DNA of 32,472 nucleotides. Source: JAFAXD01 sp035472475. GTDB lineage: Bacteria; Pseudomonadota; Alphaproteobacteria; Rhizobiales; Xanthobacteraceae. A program made the position numbers and the translations under genes. Below are positions 24,338 to 32,472 of the stretch, in pieces (within the stretch, counting starts at the first letter, position 1; the number at the start of each line of letters is the position of its first letter). The notes under the pieces were generated by a model. It did no database searches. It was given only the letters and a program-made list of their open reading frames with translations, and was not told where the DNA came from. The stretch lies in NCBI GenBank assembly GCA_035472475.1, contig DATIPA010000203.1, positions 1 through 32,472 on the forward strand, given 5' to 3'.

Positions 24338-25099
24338 ATGCTGACAGAAAATCGACCGGATCAATTGCTCATCAGAAACCAGATGTTGGCGCGCTTGCCG
24401 GCTGAAGTTTTTGCGCATCTGCAGCCGCACCTGCAGCGAATTGAGATCAAGCGCCGGGCAATCGTCCAAGAGCGACATTGGCCTGTCGACTATGTGTATT
24501 TCATCGAGCGTGGCGTGGCCTCGATCTTCGCTTGGACGTCTCAAGACGGGCCCGTTCAAGTCGCGCTGGTCGGACGCTTCGGACTGGTCGGAGTTTCGGC
24601 GTTGCTCGGGGTGAAGCGTTCCCCCCACCGTTGCTTGATGCAGACGGACGGGGAAGCGCTGCGCATCTCGGCGCGCGAACTTGTCGCTGCCATGAATTCA
24701 GATGAATCGATTCGCCAGCAATTGTTGAACTACGTGCATTTTCTGCTGATTCAAAATTCGCAATTTGCCCTGTGCAACGCGCGTCATGAACTCCAAGAAC
24801 GGTTGTCACGATGGTTGTTGTTGACACACGATCGACTCGATGACGACGTTATCCCGGTTACCCACGATCTTCTCTCGATGATGCTCGGGGTACGGCGCGC
24901 CGGAATCACGGAAGCACTCGCCTCGCTCGAAGAGGCCGGCGGCGTGCGGCGCACGCGCGGCGCGATCGAGATTGCCGATCGATCGGTGCTGGAGCGATAC
25001 GCGTGCGAGTGCTACCGCATCATCTCCACCGAGCGCACACGCGGCACGCGGCCTGAGTCATCGCGTTGCGCGAACGCCAACGGCATAGCGATCCTCTAG
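24338..25099 (+). CDS. Crp/Fnr family transcriptional regulator
   Basis: A 253-residue regulator. Residues about 15-130 form a cyclic-nucleotide-binding-like beta-roll (LQRIEIKRRAIVQERHWPVDYVYFIERGVASIF, GRFGLVGVSALLG), a long dimer helix follows (about 125-160), and a Crp-type HTH lies near 175-215 (PVTHDLLSMMLGVRRAGITEALASLEEAGGV). No N-terminal cysteine cluster is present, so it is not an oxygen-sensing FNR with an iron-sulphur centre. The usual cAMP-phosphate loop is not clear, so the ligand is unknown. Such proteins are numerous in Rhizobiales. It is convergent with the Sel1 gene, separated by a terminator-like hairpin. Confidence 0.9.
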   Translation: MLTENRPDQLLIRNQMLARLPAEVFAHLQPHLQRIEIKRRAIVQERHWPVDYVYFIERGVASIFAWTSQDGPVQVALVGRFGLVGVSALLGVKRSPHRCLMQTDGEALRISARELVAAMNSDESIRQQLLNYVHFLLIQNSQFALCNARHELQERLSRWLLLTHDRLDDDVIPVTHDLLSMMLGVRRAGITEALASLEEAGGVRRTRGAIEIADRSVLERYACECYRIISTERTRGTRPESSRCANANGIAIL

Positions 25100-25100
25100 A

Positions 25101-25134
25101 GCAAAACGCGCGGGCCTGCGCTGTTGCGCCCGCG
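25101..25134 (-). terminator. Hairpin terminator between convergent genes
   Basis: CGCGGGC (25109-25115) and GCCCGCG (25128-25134) form a perfect 7-base GC stem with a 12-base loop. Read leftward it is followed by GTTTTGC, a short T-tract, so it suits the leftward Sel1 gene best. The hairpin may also slow rightward transcription from the Crp-type gene. Confidence 0.55.
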
Positions 25135-25139
25135 AACCG

Positions 25140-27137
25140 TCAGCGCATTCGCGCCGCCGTGTCGTCGGCAAGCGATGCGATGCCGCGGCCGAATTGCGGC
25201 GCGCGCTTTGGCGCCGGCTGCGGTTCGGCGGGGCCTTGATCCCAGCCGCCGGGCGGCAGTTTGACCGACGTGGAATCCTCCGACTGCGTCTCCCTCACGA
25301 ACGCGTCGATCGCCGCATTCATGGTCGTCAGAGTACGCGCATCGAGCTGCCGCGCGATCTCGTCACGCTTCCGGGCCGCACCTGTGTCGCCCTGGCGTGC
25401 GGCCAGCGCGTACCACTTGTAGGCTTCCGCCGCGCTCTGCTCGACCCCGGCGCCGCGCTCGTAGAACACCGCGAGATTGAATTGGCTGTCGATGACGCCG
25501 CGCATCGCAGCCTTTCGGAACCATTCCGCCGCGGCACCCTGATCCAGCTTGCCGCCGACCCCATGCGCGTAGAGCACGGCGAGGTTATGCATAGCTTTGG
25601 CGTTGCCCTTGCGCGCAGCCTCCAAATAGTAGGCGCGCGCGCGCTGCGGATCCCGGGCAACCCCAACACCTTTCTCGTAAACGCTCCCGAGCGCGAGTAG
25701 CGCCGGCGTCAGACCGGCCCTCGCGGCGCGCTCCAACCAGGCCACCGCCTGCTCGCCCGCTGCTTCCGTGCTCGCGCCCCCGCTCAGGCGCATGCCGACC
25801 TCATAGGCCGCACTGGGATCGCCATCGACCGCCGACTTGACCAGCCGGGGGCCGATCGATGGTGGCAGGTCCGCCAACATGGTTTCGATAGGTTCGCTGC
25901 GTTGCCCCAAACCCGGTGCGGCACTGTCGAGCCGTGGCCCACGTTCCACGGTTTGGGCTTGCGGCGCGTTGAGTGAGACGCGCGCGCTCAGATAGGGTGC
26001 AACGAACAAGAGCGCGCCAGCGATTGCCGCGATGAGGCCAACGCCGACCATCGCCTTGAGCAGGACGCCGCCGAGCTTGCGACCTCGCGCTGATTCCTCC
26101 TCGGCTCGCGGCTCCGGCCAGGCAGCAACCGACGACCCGGCTATCGGTGACACGGCACGTGGATCGGCGCGGCCTGGGTGTCGCAGACGCGCGAACCCAG
26201 GTGCGTCGCTTGAAGGCAATACTCCCGCTGACTCGGTGTCGGGGATTGGCGCAGAATCGGGCACCAGCGACGGCTCGTGGGGCTCCGCGGGCGCTGGTGC
26301 GGCAACGGGCTCCGGCGTTGGAGCCGGGGCAGGTGCCCCGCGCCTGGCCGCCGCGCGGTCGTGCCTGTCGCTTTCCAGGCTGGCCATGCGCTCGAACAAG
26401 TCGTCGATCGATCCGTGCACCACCGCAAGCGAGTCCTGGGGGCGCCGCGTGGCTACCGAGTGAGTCTGCTGCAGCTCGGCGAGATCACGCTCGAGATTAC
26501 AAGCAGGCGCCCGCGCTCGCCCCGTTGAACACTGCGCCGTGTTCGCACGTACCTCTTTGACCTCCTTGATCAGATCCGCGATGCCGCGTTCGATCGAATC
26601 GAGGCTGCCGGAGTTGGGGTTCGACAGCGGCCCCGCCTGCTTTTGGGCGGAAACTTCGAGCGGCCGCGTCGGGTTCGCTTGCTGGGCCTGCAGAACCTCG
26701 ATCTTCTCGTTCAGAATCTCGATCAAGCTCGCCATGTTGCGAACGGTGCGCTGGCGGCTTTCCGCGCGAAATGCGGCAATTGCATCCGCGATCGACCCAA
26801 TGCGCTGCTCCAAATTGTCGATCGCGTCCGCGCTGGCGCTCCGCCGCGTTGGCAATCCGTCGCTCACCGTGTCGGCGAGGGTGCGCACGTCTCGGTCGAG
26901 GCTTGCCAATGCATCTGCCGACGCGACATGCGCAACGATGCCGCGCAAGCCGGAAATGGCGGTGTCGATCGCATCCCCCGATTGGACCGGGGGCTCGACC
27001 GGCGGGTGAACACGCTCGAGCCGATCGACTTTGCGGCTCAGCTCATCCAGCTGCGCGCTGATGGCATCGGCCGACGACGGCCGCGGTTCACGTGTCAGCG
27101 ATGGCGCTTTGCGGTGCCAGGGTGCGGTCAATTTCAT
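25140..27137 (-). CDS. PodJ-like Sel1-repeat membrane protein
   Basis: A 665-residue protein resembling polar localisation factors such as Caulobacter PodJ. The order is a short N-terminus (MKLTAPWHRKAP); a long coiled-coil region about 20-250 (DAISAQLDELSRKVDRLER, IEILNEKIEVLQAQ); a Pro/Ala-rich segment; one transmembrane helix about 359-382 (AMVGVGLIAAIAGALLFVAPYL); then periplasmic Sel1 repeats about 430-600 (AVAWLERAARAGLTPALLALGSVYEKGVGVARD and two more units). The coiled coil would be cytoplasmic and the Sel1 part periplasmic. ATG 27137 was chosen because upstream in-frame residues are unconserved. The N-terminus seems short: related proteins I know open with PWSVKG followed by a conserved helix, and that helix is absent here. 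A CtrA-like site lies upstream. Confidence 0.85.
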   Translation of the reverse strand: MKLTAPWHRKAPSLTREPRPSSADAISAQLDELSRKVDRLERVHPPVEPPVQSGDAIDTAISGLRGIVAHVASADALASLDRDVRTLADTVSDGLPTRRSASADAIDNLEQRIGSIADAIAAFRAESRQRTVRNMASLIEILNEKIEVLQAQQANPTRPLEVSAQKQAGPLSNPNSGSLDSIERGIADLIKEVKEVRANTAQCSTGRARAPACNLERDLAELQQTHSVATRRPQDSLAVVHGSIDDLFERMASLESDRHDRAAARRGAPAPAPTPEPVAAPAPAEPHEPSLVPDSAPIPDTESAGVLPSSDAPGFARLRHPGRADPRAVSPIAGSSVAAWPEPRAEEESARGRKLGGVLLKAMVGVGLIAAIAGALLFVAPYLSARVSLNAPQAQTVERGPRLDSAAPGLGQRSEPIETMLADLPPSIGPRLVKSAVDGDPSAAYEVGMRLSGGASTEAAGEQAVAWLERAARAGLTPALLALGSVYEKGVGVARDPQRARAYYLEAARKGNAKAMHNLAVLYAHGVGGKLDQGAAAEWFRKAAMRGVIDSQFNLAVFYERGAGVEQSAAEAYKWYALAARQGDTGAARKRDEIARQLDARTLTTMNAAIDAFVRETQSEDSTSVKLPPGGWDQGPAEPQPAPKRAPQFGRGIASLADDTAARMR

Positions 27138-27257
27138 ACAAATCACTCTGCAAATCGCGGCTTGCGAGGTGCGGGCGCGGGCGACGACGGCGAAGCAACT
27201 TGAGGCAGCACCCGTCGTCGGAGCGGACGCGACCTGCGGCCTCATGCCAAACGCAGT

Positions 27258-27270
27258 CTTAAGTTTTAAG
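27258..27270. repeat. Inverted repeat CTTAA-GTT-TTAAG
   Basis: Perfect 5-base arms (27258-27262 and 27266-27270) around GTT, in a GC-rich genome. It adjoins the CtrA-like element and could be an operator or an AT-rich promoter core for the leftward Sel1 gene. Confidence 0.4.
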
Positions 27271-27286
27271 GTAAACAGCCGGTTAA
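27271..27286 (-). promoter_or_regulatory. CtrA-box-like element
   Basis: Minus-strand TTAACCGGCTGTTTAC (27286-27271) reads TTAA, seven bases, then TTTAC. The CtrA consensus is TTAA-N7-TTAAC, so one position differs. It lies about 134 bases before the PodJ-like gene start. Cell-cycle control of polar factors in alphaproteobacteria makes the assignment reasonable, but one mismatch and an AT-rich context leave chance possible. Confidence 0.4.
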
Positions 27287-27446
27287 GTGCGGCTCAGGAG
27301 ACGACGGCGGCTGCGCGATCGCGACCGACTGTGTCCGATTTGCCACCTTTACGGCTGCCCTAGGCCCATGAACAATGCTTGGCGTCCCTTCCGAGCCCTC
27401 AGGAGCTCGCGCATTTCGGATCGGGGCACGAGCCGGGAGAAAACCA

Positions 27447-29243
27447 ATGCCAACCTACAAGGCTCCTGTCGACGACGTGCAATTCCTGCTCTACGACGTC
27501 CTCCATTTCGAGCGCTACGATAACCTCCCGGGCTTTACTGATGCGTCCCCTGACGTTGTCACCGCTATCCTGGGCGAGGCCGCAAAATTCTCCGAAGAGG
27601 TGTTGGCACCCCTTAATCGCGTCGGCGATCTGGAAGGCTGCAAGCGGCATGAAGACGGGCGCGTGACTACGCCCAAAGGTTTCAAAGAGGCCTACAGAAA
27701 GCTCTGCGAGGGCGGTTGGCTCGGCATTTCGGCGCCGACCGAATATGGCGGACAGGGATTGCCAGCGACGCTGACGGCCTGCGTCAACGAATTTCTGATC
27801 TCCTCGAACATGGCGTTTGCCATGTATTCGGGACTGGTGCAGGGCGCGGTCGCGGCACTGCTCACGCACGGCGACGAGACTCAGAAGAAAACGTTTGTGC
27901 CCAAAATGGTTGCGGGCGAATGGGCCGGCACGATGAACCTGACCGAGCCGCACTGCGGCACTGATCTGGGGCTTCTGCGCACCAAGGCGGTGCCGCAGCA
28001 GGACGGCAGCTACAAGATCACCGGCACCAAGATCTTCATCTCCGGCGGTGAGCAGGACCTCACCGACAACATCATCCACCTCGTGCTGGCGCGCATCGAG
28101 GGTGCGCCGCCCGGCACCAAAGGCATCTCGCTATTCGTGGTTCCGAAGATGTCGATCAAGCCTGACGGCAGCTTGTCCGGACCCAACGGGGTTTCGTGCG
28201 GCTCGATCGAGCACAAGATGGGCATCCACGGCAATTCGACCTGCGTGATGAACTACGACGGCGCCACGGGTTGGCTGCTCGGCGAAGCCAACCGCGGCCT
28301 CAATGCGATGTTCACCATGATGAACGACGCCCGGCTCGGCGTCGGGCTGCAGGGGCTGGCGCTCTCCGAGGTCGCCTACCAGAACGCCGTGACCTACGCC
28401 AAGGATCGTCTGCAAGGTCGTGCGCTGACCGGACCCAAATTCCCGGATAAGCCGGCTGATCCGATCATCGTGCACCCGGACATCCGCCGTACCCTGATGT
28501 CGATTCGCGCGTTCAATGAAGCGGCGCGCGCGCTCGTGCTCTGGGTCGCCCTCAACGGCGATGTTACACATCGCTCTGGCGACGCCAAGGCGCGGCAAGC
28601 CTCCGACGATCTGATGGGATTGCTCACCCCCGTCATCAAGGGCGTGCTGACCGACACCGGCTTTGCCAACACGGTCGCGGCACAGCAGGTCTTCGGCGGC
28701 CACGGCTATATCGCCGAGAATGGGATGGAGCAGTTCGTCCGCGATGCGCGCATCGCCATGATCTACGAGGGCGCCAATGGAATCCAGGCCCTCGATCTGG
28801 TCGGTCGCAAGCTGGGAAAAGATGGCGGGCGTGCCGTGATGGCGTTCTTTGTCGAGGTCCAGTCCTACATCAAGGAGCGCGTCGAGAACGAGGCGTTGAA
28901 CCCGTATCTAAAGCCCCTGGGCCAAGCGCTCGCTCATCTGCAGCAGGCTACCATATGGTTCATGCAGAACGCGATCAAAGCGCCTGACAATGCCGGCGCC
29001 GGTTCGACGGACTATATGCATCTGTTCGGTCTGGTCGCGCTCGGCTACATGTGGTGCCGGATCGTCGAAGCGGCCAACGCGAAGCTCGCGAACGGCGCCG
29101 GCGGCGACGCCGATCGCATGAAGGCGAAGCTTGTCACCGGCCGCTTCTTCGTCGAGCGCATGCTGCCGGAAACCGCGACCCACCTGGCCCGCATCCAAGC
29201 CGGCGCGACGACCACCATGGGGCTGCCGGTGGAGGCGTTCTGA
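27447..29243 (+). CDS. Acyl-CoA dehydrogenase (DmdC-like, with C-terminal extension)
   Basis: A 598-residue FAD enzyme that makes the alpha-beta double bond of acyl-CoA thioesters. ATG 27447 follows GGGAGA and gives the family N-terminus MPTYKAPVDDVQFLLYDVL. Signatures are 'GWLGISAPTEYGGQGLP', 'MNLTEPHCGTDLGLLRTKA', 'FISGGEQDLTDNI' and the catalytic glutamate in IYEGANGIQALDL (Glu441). A C-terminal region beyond about residue 460 (KDGGRAVMAFFVEVQSYIKERV to the end) matches the long subfamily that includes 3-methylmercaptopropionyl-CoA dehydrogenase (DmdC); the substrate cannot be told from sequence. It leads the operon and is followed two bases later by a second dehydrogenase. Confidence 0.94.
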   Translation: MPTYKAPVDDVQFLLYDVLHFERYDNLPGFTDASPDVVTAILGEAAKFSEEVLAPLNRVGDLEGCKRHEDGRVTTPKGFKEAYRKLCEGGWLGISAPTEYGGQGLPATLTACVNEFLISSNMAFAMYSGLVQGAVAALLTHGDETQKKTFVPKMVAGEWAGTMNLTEPHCGTDLGLLRTKAVPQQDGSYKITGTKIFISGGEQDLTDNIIHLVLARIEGAPPGTKGISLFVVPKMSIKPDGSLSGPNGVSCGSIEHKMGIHGNSTCVMNYDGATGWLLGEANRGLNAMFTMMNDARLGVGLQGLALSEVAYQNAVTYAKDRLQGRALTGPKFPDKPADPIIVHPDIRRTLMSIRAFNEAARALVLWVALNGDVTHRSGDAKARQASDDLMGLLTPVIKGVLTDTGFANTVAAQQVFGGHGYIAENGMEQFVRDARIAMIYEGANGIQALDLVGRKLGKDGGRAVMAFFVEVQSYIKERVENEALNPYLKPLGQALAHLQQATIWFMQNAIKAPDNAGAGSTDYMHLFGLVALGYMWCRIVEAANAKLANGAGGDADRMKAKLVTGRFFVERMLPETATHLARIQAGATTTMGLPVEAF

Positions 29244-29245
29244 TC

Positions 29246-30403
29246 ATGGACGTCCTCAACGTGCCTCGCCCCGCGTGGATGACCGAAGACCTGGTACTGC
29301 TGGAGGATCAGGCACGCCGCTTTATGGCGGCGGAATTTGCGCCCCACGTTGAGCGTTGGAACGAGGACCATCTCTATCCGCACGAGGTGTGGAGCAAGGC
29401 CGGCCAAGCCGGGCTCCTGTGTGCCGGAATTCCGGAGGAATACGGCGGCGCCGGCGGCACGTTCGCGCATGAGGCGGTGATCGACCGCGAGTTTTCGCTC
29501 GCGGGCCTCGACGCTTTCGGAGCGCCGCTGCATTCCGGAATCGTGGCCCCTTACATTTTGCGTTACGGCACCGAAGAACAAAAGAAGCGCTGGCTGCCCC
29601 GGCTCGCGACCGGTGAGTTTATCGGGGCGATCGCCATGTCCGAGCCGGGTATCGGATCGGATCTGCAGGCGGTGCGCACGACCGCGGTGAAAAAGGGCAA
29701 CGGGTATCTACTCAACGGCTCGAAGACATTCATCACCAACGGACAGCACGCCAATCTGATCATCGTTGTGGCGAAGACCGATCCGAAGGAACGCGCGAAG
29801 GGCGTTTCCTTGATGGTGGTCGAGACCGACGATGCGTCCGGCTTCCGCCGCGGCCGCAGGCTCAAAAAGCTCGGGCTCGACGCGGCCGACACCTCCGAGC
29901 TGTTTTTCGAGGACGTAATGCTGCCGGCCGAAAATCTGCTCGGCACGCAGGAAGGGCAGGGTTTTGCCCAGCTCATGAGCGACCTGCCGCAGGAACGTCT
30001 GATCGTCGCCGTCCACGCCATGGCGATGATCGAGCGGGCGTTGCGGCTGACCATCGACTATGTCAAGGAGCGGCAGGCCTTCGGCAAGAAGGTGATCGAG
30101 TTTCAGAACACCCAGTTCGTGCTGGCCGAATGCAAGACCGAGGCGACGCTCGCTAAGGTCTTTCTCGACCACTGCATTGGCGAGCACGTTGCGGGCAAGC
30201 TCGATACCGTGACGGCCTCGATGGCGAAATACTGGATCACCGATACGCAGGGAAAAATCATCGACCGCTGCCTGCAATTGTTCGGGGGCTATGGCTATAT
30301 GGAGGAGTACCCGATCTCGCGCATGTACCGGGATGCGCGGGTGATGCGTATCTACGCCGGTACCAATGAGATCATGAAGGTGCTGATTGCGCGGAGTCTG
30401 TAG
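29246..30403 (+). CDS. Acyl-CoA dehydrogenase (long-chain type)
   Basis: A 385-residue FAD enzyme of normal length for the family. The ATG at 29246 is preceded by GGAGG (29231-29235). Motifs are 'GLLCAGIPEEYGGAGG', 'AIAMSEPGIGSDLQAVRTTA' and 'DYVKERQAFGKKV'. The usual glutamate near the C-terminus is replaced by Ala in IYAGTNEIMK, but Glu263 in 'VHAMAMIERAL' lines up with the catalytic glutamate of long-chain/isovaleryl-type enzymes, so activity is expected. It acts on acyl-CoA in fatty acid breakdown. It is coupled to the previous dehydrogenase and to the thiolase 22 bases downstream. Confidence 0.93.
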   Translation: MDVLNVPRPAWMTEDLVLLEDQARRFMAAEFAPHVERWNEDHLYPHEVWSKAGQAGLLCAGIPEEYGGAGGTFAHEAVIDREFSLAGLDAFGAPLHSGIVAPYILRYGTEEQKKRWLPRLATGEFIGAIAMSEPGIGSDLQAVRTTAVKKGNGYLLNGSKTFITNGQHANLIIVVAKTDPKERAKGVSLMVVETDDASGFRRGRRLKKLGLDAADTSELFFEDVMLPAENLLGTQEGQGFAQLMSDLPQERLIVAVHAMAMIERALRLTIDYVKERQAFGKKVIEFQNTQFVLAECKTEATLAKVFLDHCIGEHVAGKLDTVTASMAKYWITDTQGKIIDRCLQLFGGYGYMEEYPISRMYRDARVMRIYAGTNEIMKVLIARSL

Positions 30404-30425
30404 CGCCCGCCACCAGGAGAACGCC

Positions 30426-31634
30426 ATGACCGACGCATTCATTTATGACCACGTCCGCACGCCGCGCGGTCGCGGCAAGCCGGACGGCGCGCTGCACGAG
30501 GTGACCGCCCTTGATCTTGCTACCCACGCGCTCGCCGCGATCAAGGACCGCAACCAGCTCGAACCGACCTTGGTCGACGACGTGGTGATGGGTTGCGTCG
30601 ATCCGATCGGCGAGGCCGGCGGCGTGATCCCCCGCGCCGCGGCGCTCAAAGCCGGTTACGGCGACAAGGTGCCGGGCGTGCAGATCAGTCGGTTCTGCGC
30701 TTCTGGGCTCGACGCGATCAACTTCGCGGCTGCCGAGGTGATGTCCGGACAGCACGACTTGACGATCGGCGGCGGTGTTGAGTCCATGAGCCGCATCGGG
30801 ATCGGCGCATCCGGCGGCGCTTGGCCGATGGATCCGTCAGTCGCTGTCCCGATCTATTTCATGCCGCAGGGCGTCTCCGCCGATCTGATTGCCACCAAGT
30901 ATGGCTTTTCGCGCGACGACGTCGACGCCTATGCGGTGGAGAGCCAGAAGCGCGCTGCGCACGCGTGGGAAAGCGGGTATTTCAAGAACTCGGTTGCGCC
31001 GGTCGCGGACGTCAACGGCATCACGCTGCTGGCGAAGGACGAGCACATGCGGCCGTCCACGACCATGCAATCGCTGGCGGCGCTCAATCCGTCGTTCGTC
31101 ATGGTCGGCGAGCAAGGCGGCTTCGACGCGGTCGCGACCCAGAAGCATCCGGAGATTGAGTTCGTCAATCACGTCCATCACGCCGGCAACTCGTCCGGCG
31201 TCGTCGATGGCGCCGCCGCGGTTCTGATCGGTAACAAAGAGGCCGGCAAGGCCAGCGGGTTGAAACCGCGCGCCAAGATCAGGGCGTTCGCGAACATTGG
31301 GTCCGAGCCTGCGATCATGCTCACTGGCCCCGTAGACGTGACCAGGAAGGCGCTCAAGCGCGCCGGCATGGAACTTAAGGATATCGATCTCTTCGAGCTC
31401 AACGAGGCGTTTGCCTCGGTGGTGCTGCGCTTCATGCAAGCGTTCGACATCGACCATGCCAAGATCAACGTCAACGGTGGCGCCATCGCAATGGGTCATC
31501 CGCTCGGCGCGACCGGCGCCATGATCTGCGGCACTGTGCTCGATGAGCTCGAGCGACGCGGACTTAAAACCGCACTCGTGACGCTTTGCATCGGTGCCGG
31601 CATGGGCACTGCGACGATCATCGAGCGGGTATGA
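30426..31634 (+). CDS. Acetyl-CoA C-acetyltransferase (thiolase)
   Basis: A 402-residue thiolase that cleaves 3-ketoacyl-CoA to acetyl-CoA and a shortened acyl-CoA, or runs in reverse. ATG 30426 follows AGGAGA. The catalytic residues are present: Cys91 in SRFCASG, His358 in GHPLGATG and Cys388 in LCIGAGMG. 'GGVESMSR' and 'ELNEAFA' are further family signatures. Length is typical. In context it is the last step of the beta-oxidation operon, with the FadB-like protein downstream supplying the 3-ketoacyl-CoA. Confidence 0.95.
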   Translation: MTDAFIYDHVRTPRGRGKPDGALHEVTALDLATHALAAIKDRNQLEPTLVDDVVMGCVDPIGEAGGVIPRAAALKAGYGDKVPGVQISRFCASGLDAINFAAAEVMSGQHDLTIGGGVESMSRIGIGASGGAWPMDPSVAVPIYFMPQGVSADLIATKYGFSRDDVDAYAVESQKRAAHAWESGYFKNSVAPVADVNGITLLAKDEHMRPSTTMQSLAALNPSFVMVGEQGGFDAVATQKHPEIEFVNHVHHAGNSSGVVDGAAAVLIGNKEAGKASGLKPRAKIRAFANIGSEPAIMLTGPVDVTRKALKRAGMELKDIDLFELNEAFASVVLRFMQAFDIDHAKINVNGGAIAMGHPLGATGAMICGTVLDELERRGLKTALVTLCIGAGMGTATIIERV

Positions 31635-31641
31635 CGGCCCG

Positions 31642-32106
31642 ATGCCCAAGATCGATATCAGTAAGGCGCCTGTGCGCACCACCACGGTTTACCCGAAAGA
31701 GTTCAAGCACGTCTGTCACGGGCGTGAGAAAGCAGCGCTCGGCAACGTCGCCGACCTTACGCAGTTCGGCGTCAACCTGACACGCCTCAAGCCGGGTGCA
31801 GCCTCCGCGCTACGCCACTGGCATGAGAACGAAGACGAGTTCGTTTACGTGCTCGAAGGGGAGCTCGTCTTGATCGACGATGAGGGCGAGACCCTGTTGC
31901 GGACGGGCGATGCCGCCGGGTTCAAGGCCGGCGTGCCCAACGGCCATCATCTCATCAACCGGACGCAACGCGACGCGGTCTATCTTGAAGTCGGTACCCG
32001 CGCCGCCTGCGAACATGCGCACTATCCGGACGTCGATCTCGATTTTGTTCGCGAAGAAAGCGGCGCAATGCGTCTCAACCACAAATCCGGCGAACCGTAT
32101 CGTTGA
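31642..32106 (+). CDS. Cupin domain protein
   Basis: A 154-residue small beta-barrel protein. Cupin motif 1 is 'LRHWHENEDEFVYVLEGE' (HxH and Glu metal ligands) and motif 2 is 'GDAAGFKAGVPNGHHLIN' (the third histidine), so a metal site is likely. ATG 31642 lies eight bases after the thiolase stop without a strong ribosome binding site; an upstream in-frame start would overlap the thiolase. Cupins range from enzymes to sensors, so no reaction can be assigned. Its place between thiolase and FadB-like genes suggests a role in this operon. Confidence 0.88.
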   Translation: MPKIDISKAPVRTTTVYPKEFKHVCHGREKAALGNVADLTQFGVNLTRLKPGAASALRHWHENEDEFVYVLEGELVLIDDEGETLLRTGDAAGFKAGVPNGHHLINRTQRDAVYLEVGTRAACEHAHYPDVDLDFVREESGAMRLNHKSGEPYR

Positions 32107-32118
32107 GGGAGTAGCGCC

Positions 32119-32472
32119 ATGACCAACTTCAAATATGAGGTCGACCAGGACGGCATCGCCCTCATCACCTGGGACATGCCCGGACGCTCCATGAACGTCC
32201 TCAATGCAGATGTCCTGAGCGAACTGGAGGCGCTACTCGACAAGACCACCGCCGACGCAGGCATCAAGGGCGTGGTCGTCACCACCGGCAAGGATACGTT
32301 CTCAGGCGGCGCCGATCTCACGGTGCTGCAGAAGCTCAGCAGCCAGTTCGAGCAAGTCCGCAAGTCCCAGGGTGACGAGGCCGCGGCGTCGATGTTCTTT
32401 GAGGAGAGCCGCAAAGCATCGGTGCTGTACCGAAAGATCGAGACCTGCGGAAAGCCGTGGGCGTGCGCGATC
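32119..32472 (+). CDS. FadB/FadJ-like 3-hydroxyacyl-CoA dehydrogenase/enoyl-CoA hydratase, N-terminal part
   Basis: Only the first 118 codons are inside the window. The ATG at 32119 follows GAGGGAG (32105-32111). The visible part is the enoyl-CoA hydratase (crotonase) domain: 'ALITWDMPGRSMNVLN', 'GVVVTTGKDTFSGGADL' (the CoA-binding, oxyanion-hole region) and 'KIETCGKPWACAI'. Together with the preceding thiolase this fits the alpha-subunit-type multifunctional protein of beta-oxidation. That a dehydrogenase half follows is inferred from family; a stand-alone hydratase is the alternative. Confidence 0.85.
   Translation, partial: MTNFKYEVDQDGIALITWDMPGRSMNVLNADVLSELEALLDKTTADAGIKGVVVTTGKDTFSGGADLTVLQKLSSQFEQVRKSQGDEAAASMFFEESRKASVLYRKIETCGKPWACAI

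Larger units (their letters stand above)
27138..27446. other. Divergent promoter spacer of 309 bases
   Basis: This spacer separates the leftward Sel1 gene from the rightward beta-oxidation operon. It holds the AT-rich island at 27258-27286, which contains an inverted repeat CTTAA-GTT-TTAAG (27258-27270) and a CtrA-box-like element. The rest is GC-rich with no recognisable signal. Confidence 0.5.

Noticed and set aside
24027..24344. Possible small gene in the spacer before the Crp/Fnr gene
   Set aside because: No ribosome binding site, no recognisable pattern, and its end overlaps the regulator start.

Overview
The window is high-GC chromosomal DNA that looks like an alphaproteobacterium of the order Hyphomicrobiales (Bradyrhizobium / Rhodopseudomonas / Xanthobacteraceae-like). 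The pointers are a class I lysyl-tRNA synthetase, a Bug/TctC binding protein, a DUF6460 membrane protein, a PodJ-like Sel1 protein, a four-part ligase-associated DNA repair gene set and a Rhizobiales-style autotransporter. The genus is an inference from gene content; no phage, plasmid, IS or CRISPR genes were seen.

Layout. 1-29: 3' end of a tRNA, probably tRNA-Gly. 92-2811: a small winged-helix-like protein, an exported TPR protein and a DUF2007 protein. 2812-3780 (minus): a TctC/Bug solute-binding protein. It is divergent from a rightward group at 3980-7365: a small membrane protein, a SCO1/SenC copper chaperone, a family 3 solute-binding protein and class I lysS. The divergent spacer 3781-3979 is packed with inverted repeats. 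7409-8038 (minus): a LexA-like HTH/S24 regulator whose catalytic dyad looks lost. 8266-9357: pyrD.

9375-23909 holds the most interesting architecture. A leftward exonuclease-ligase-DUF6460 operon is divergent from a TPR-methyltransferase, and further right lie a DEXH helicase and the PdeM endonuclease (overlapping by ATGA). Exonuclease, ligase, helicase and PdeM are the four members of the known ligase-associated DNA damage response cluster. Here the cluster is split by a roughly 7-kb autotransporter gene (13544-20562). That gene carries a large internal duplication and exact 264-bp repeats, and is broken by a one-base deletion at 16476/16477 that separates the signal peptide from the beta-barrel.

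23910-24337 is non-coding, followed by a Crp/Fnr regulator (24338-25099). A terminator-like hairpin separates it from a leftward PodJ-like Sel1 protein (25140-27137), whose upstream region has a CtrA-box-like element. From 27447 to the right edge runs a beta-oxidation operon: two acyl-CoA dehydrogenases, a thiolase, a cupin and the start of a FadB/FadJ-like protein cut by the window end.

No wholly new multi-gene system can be claimed. The best leads are the TPR-methyltransferase as a possible fifth partner of the repair cluster, the broken repetitive autotransporter inside that cluster, the inverted-repeat-rich spacer before the SCO1 operon, and the S24 regulator that has lost its self-cleavage residues.
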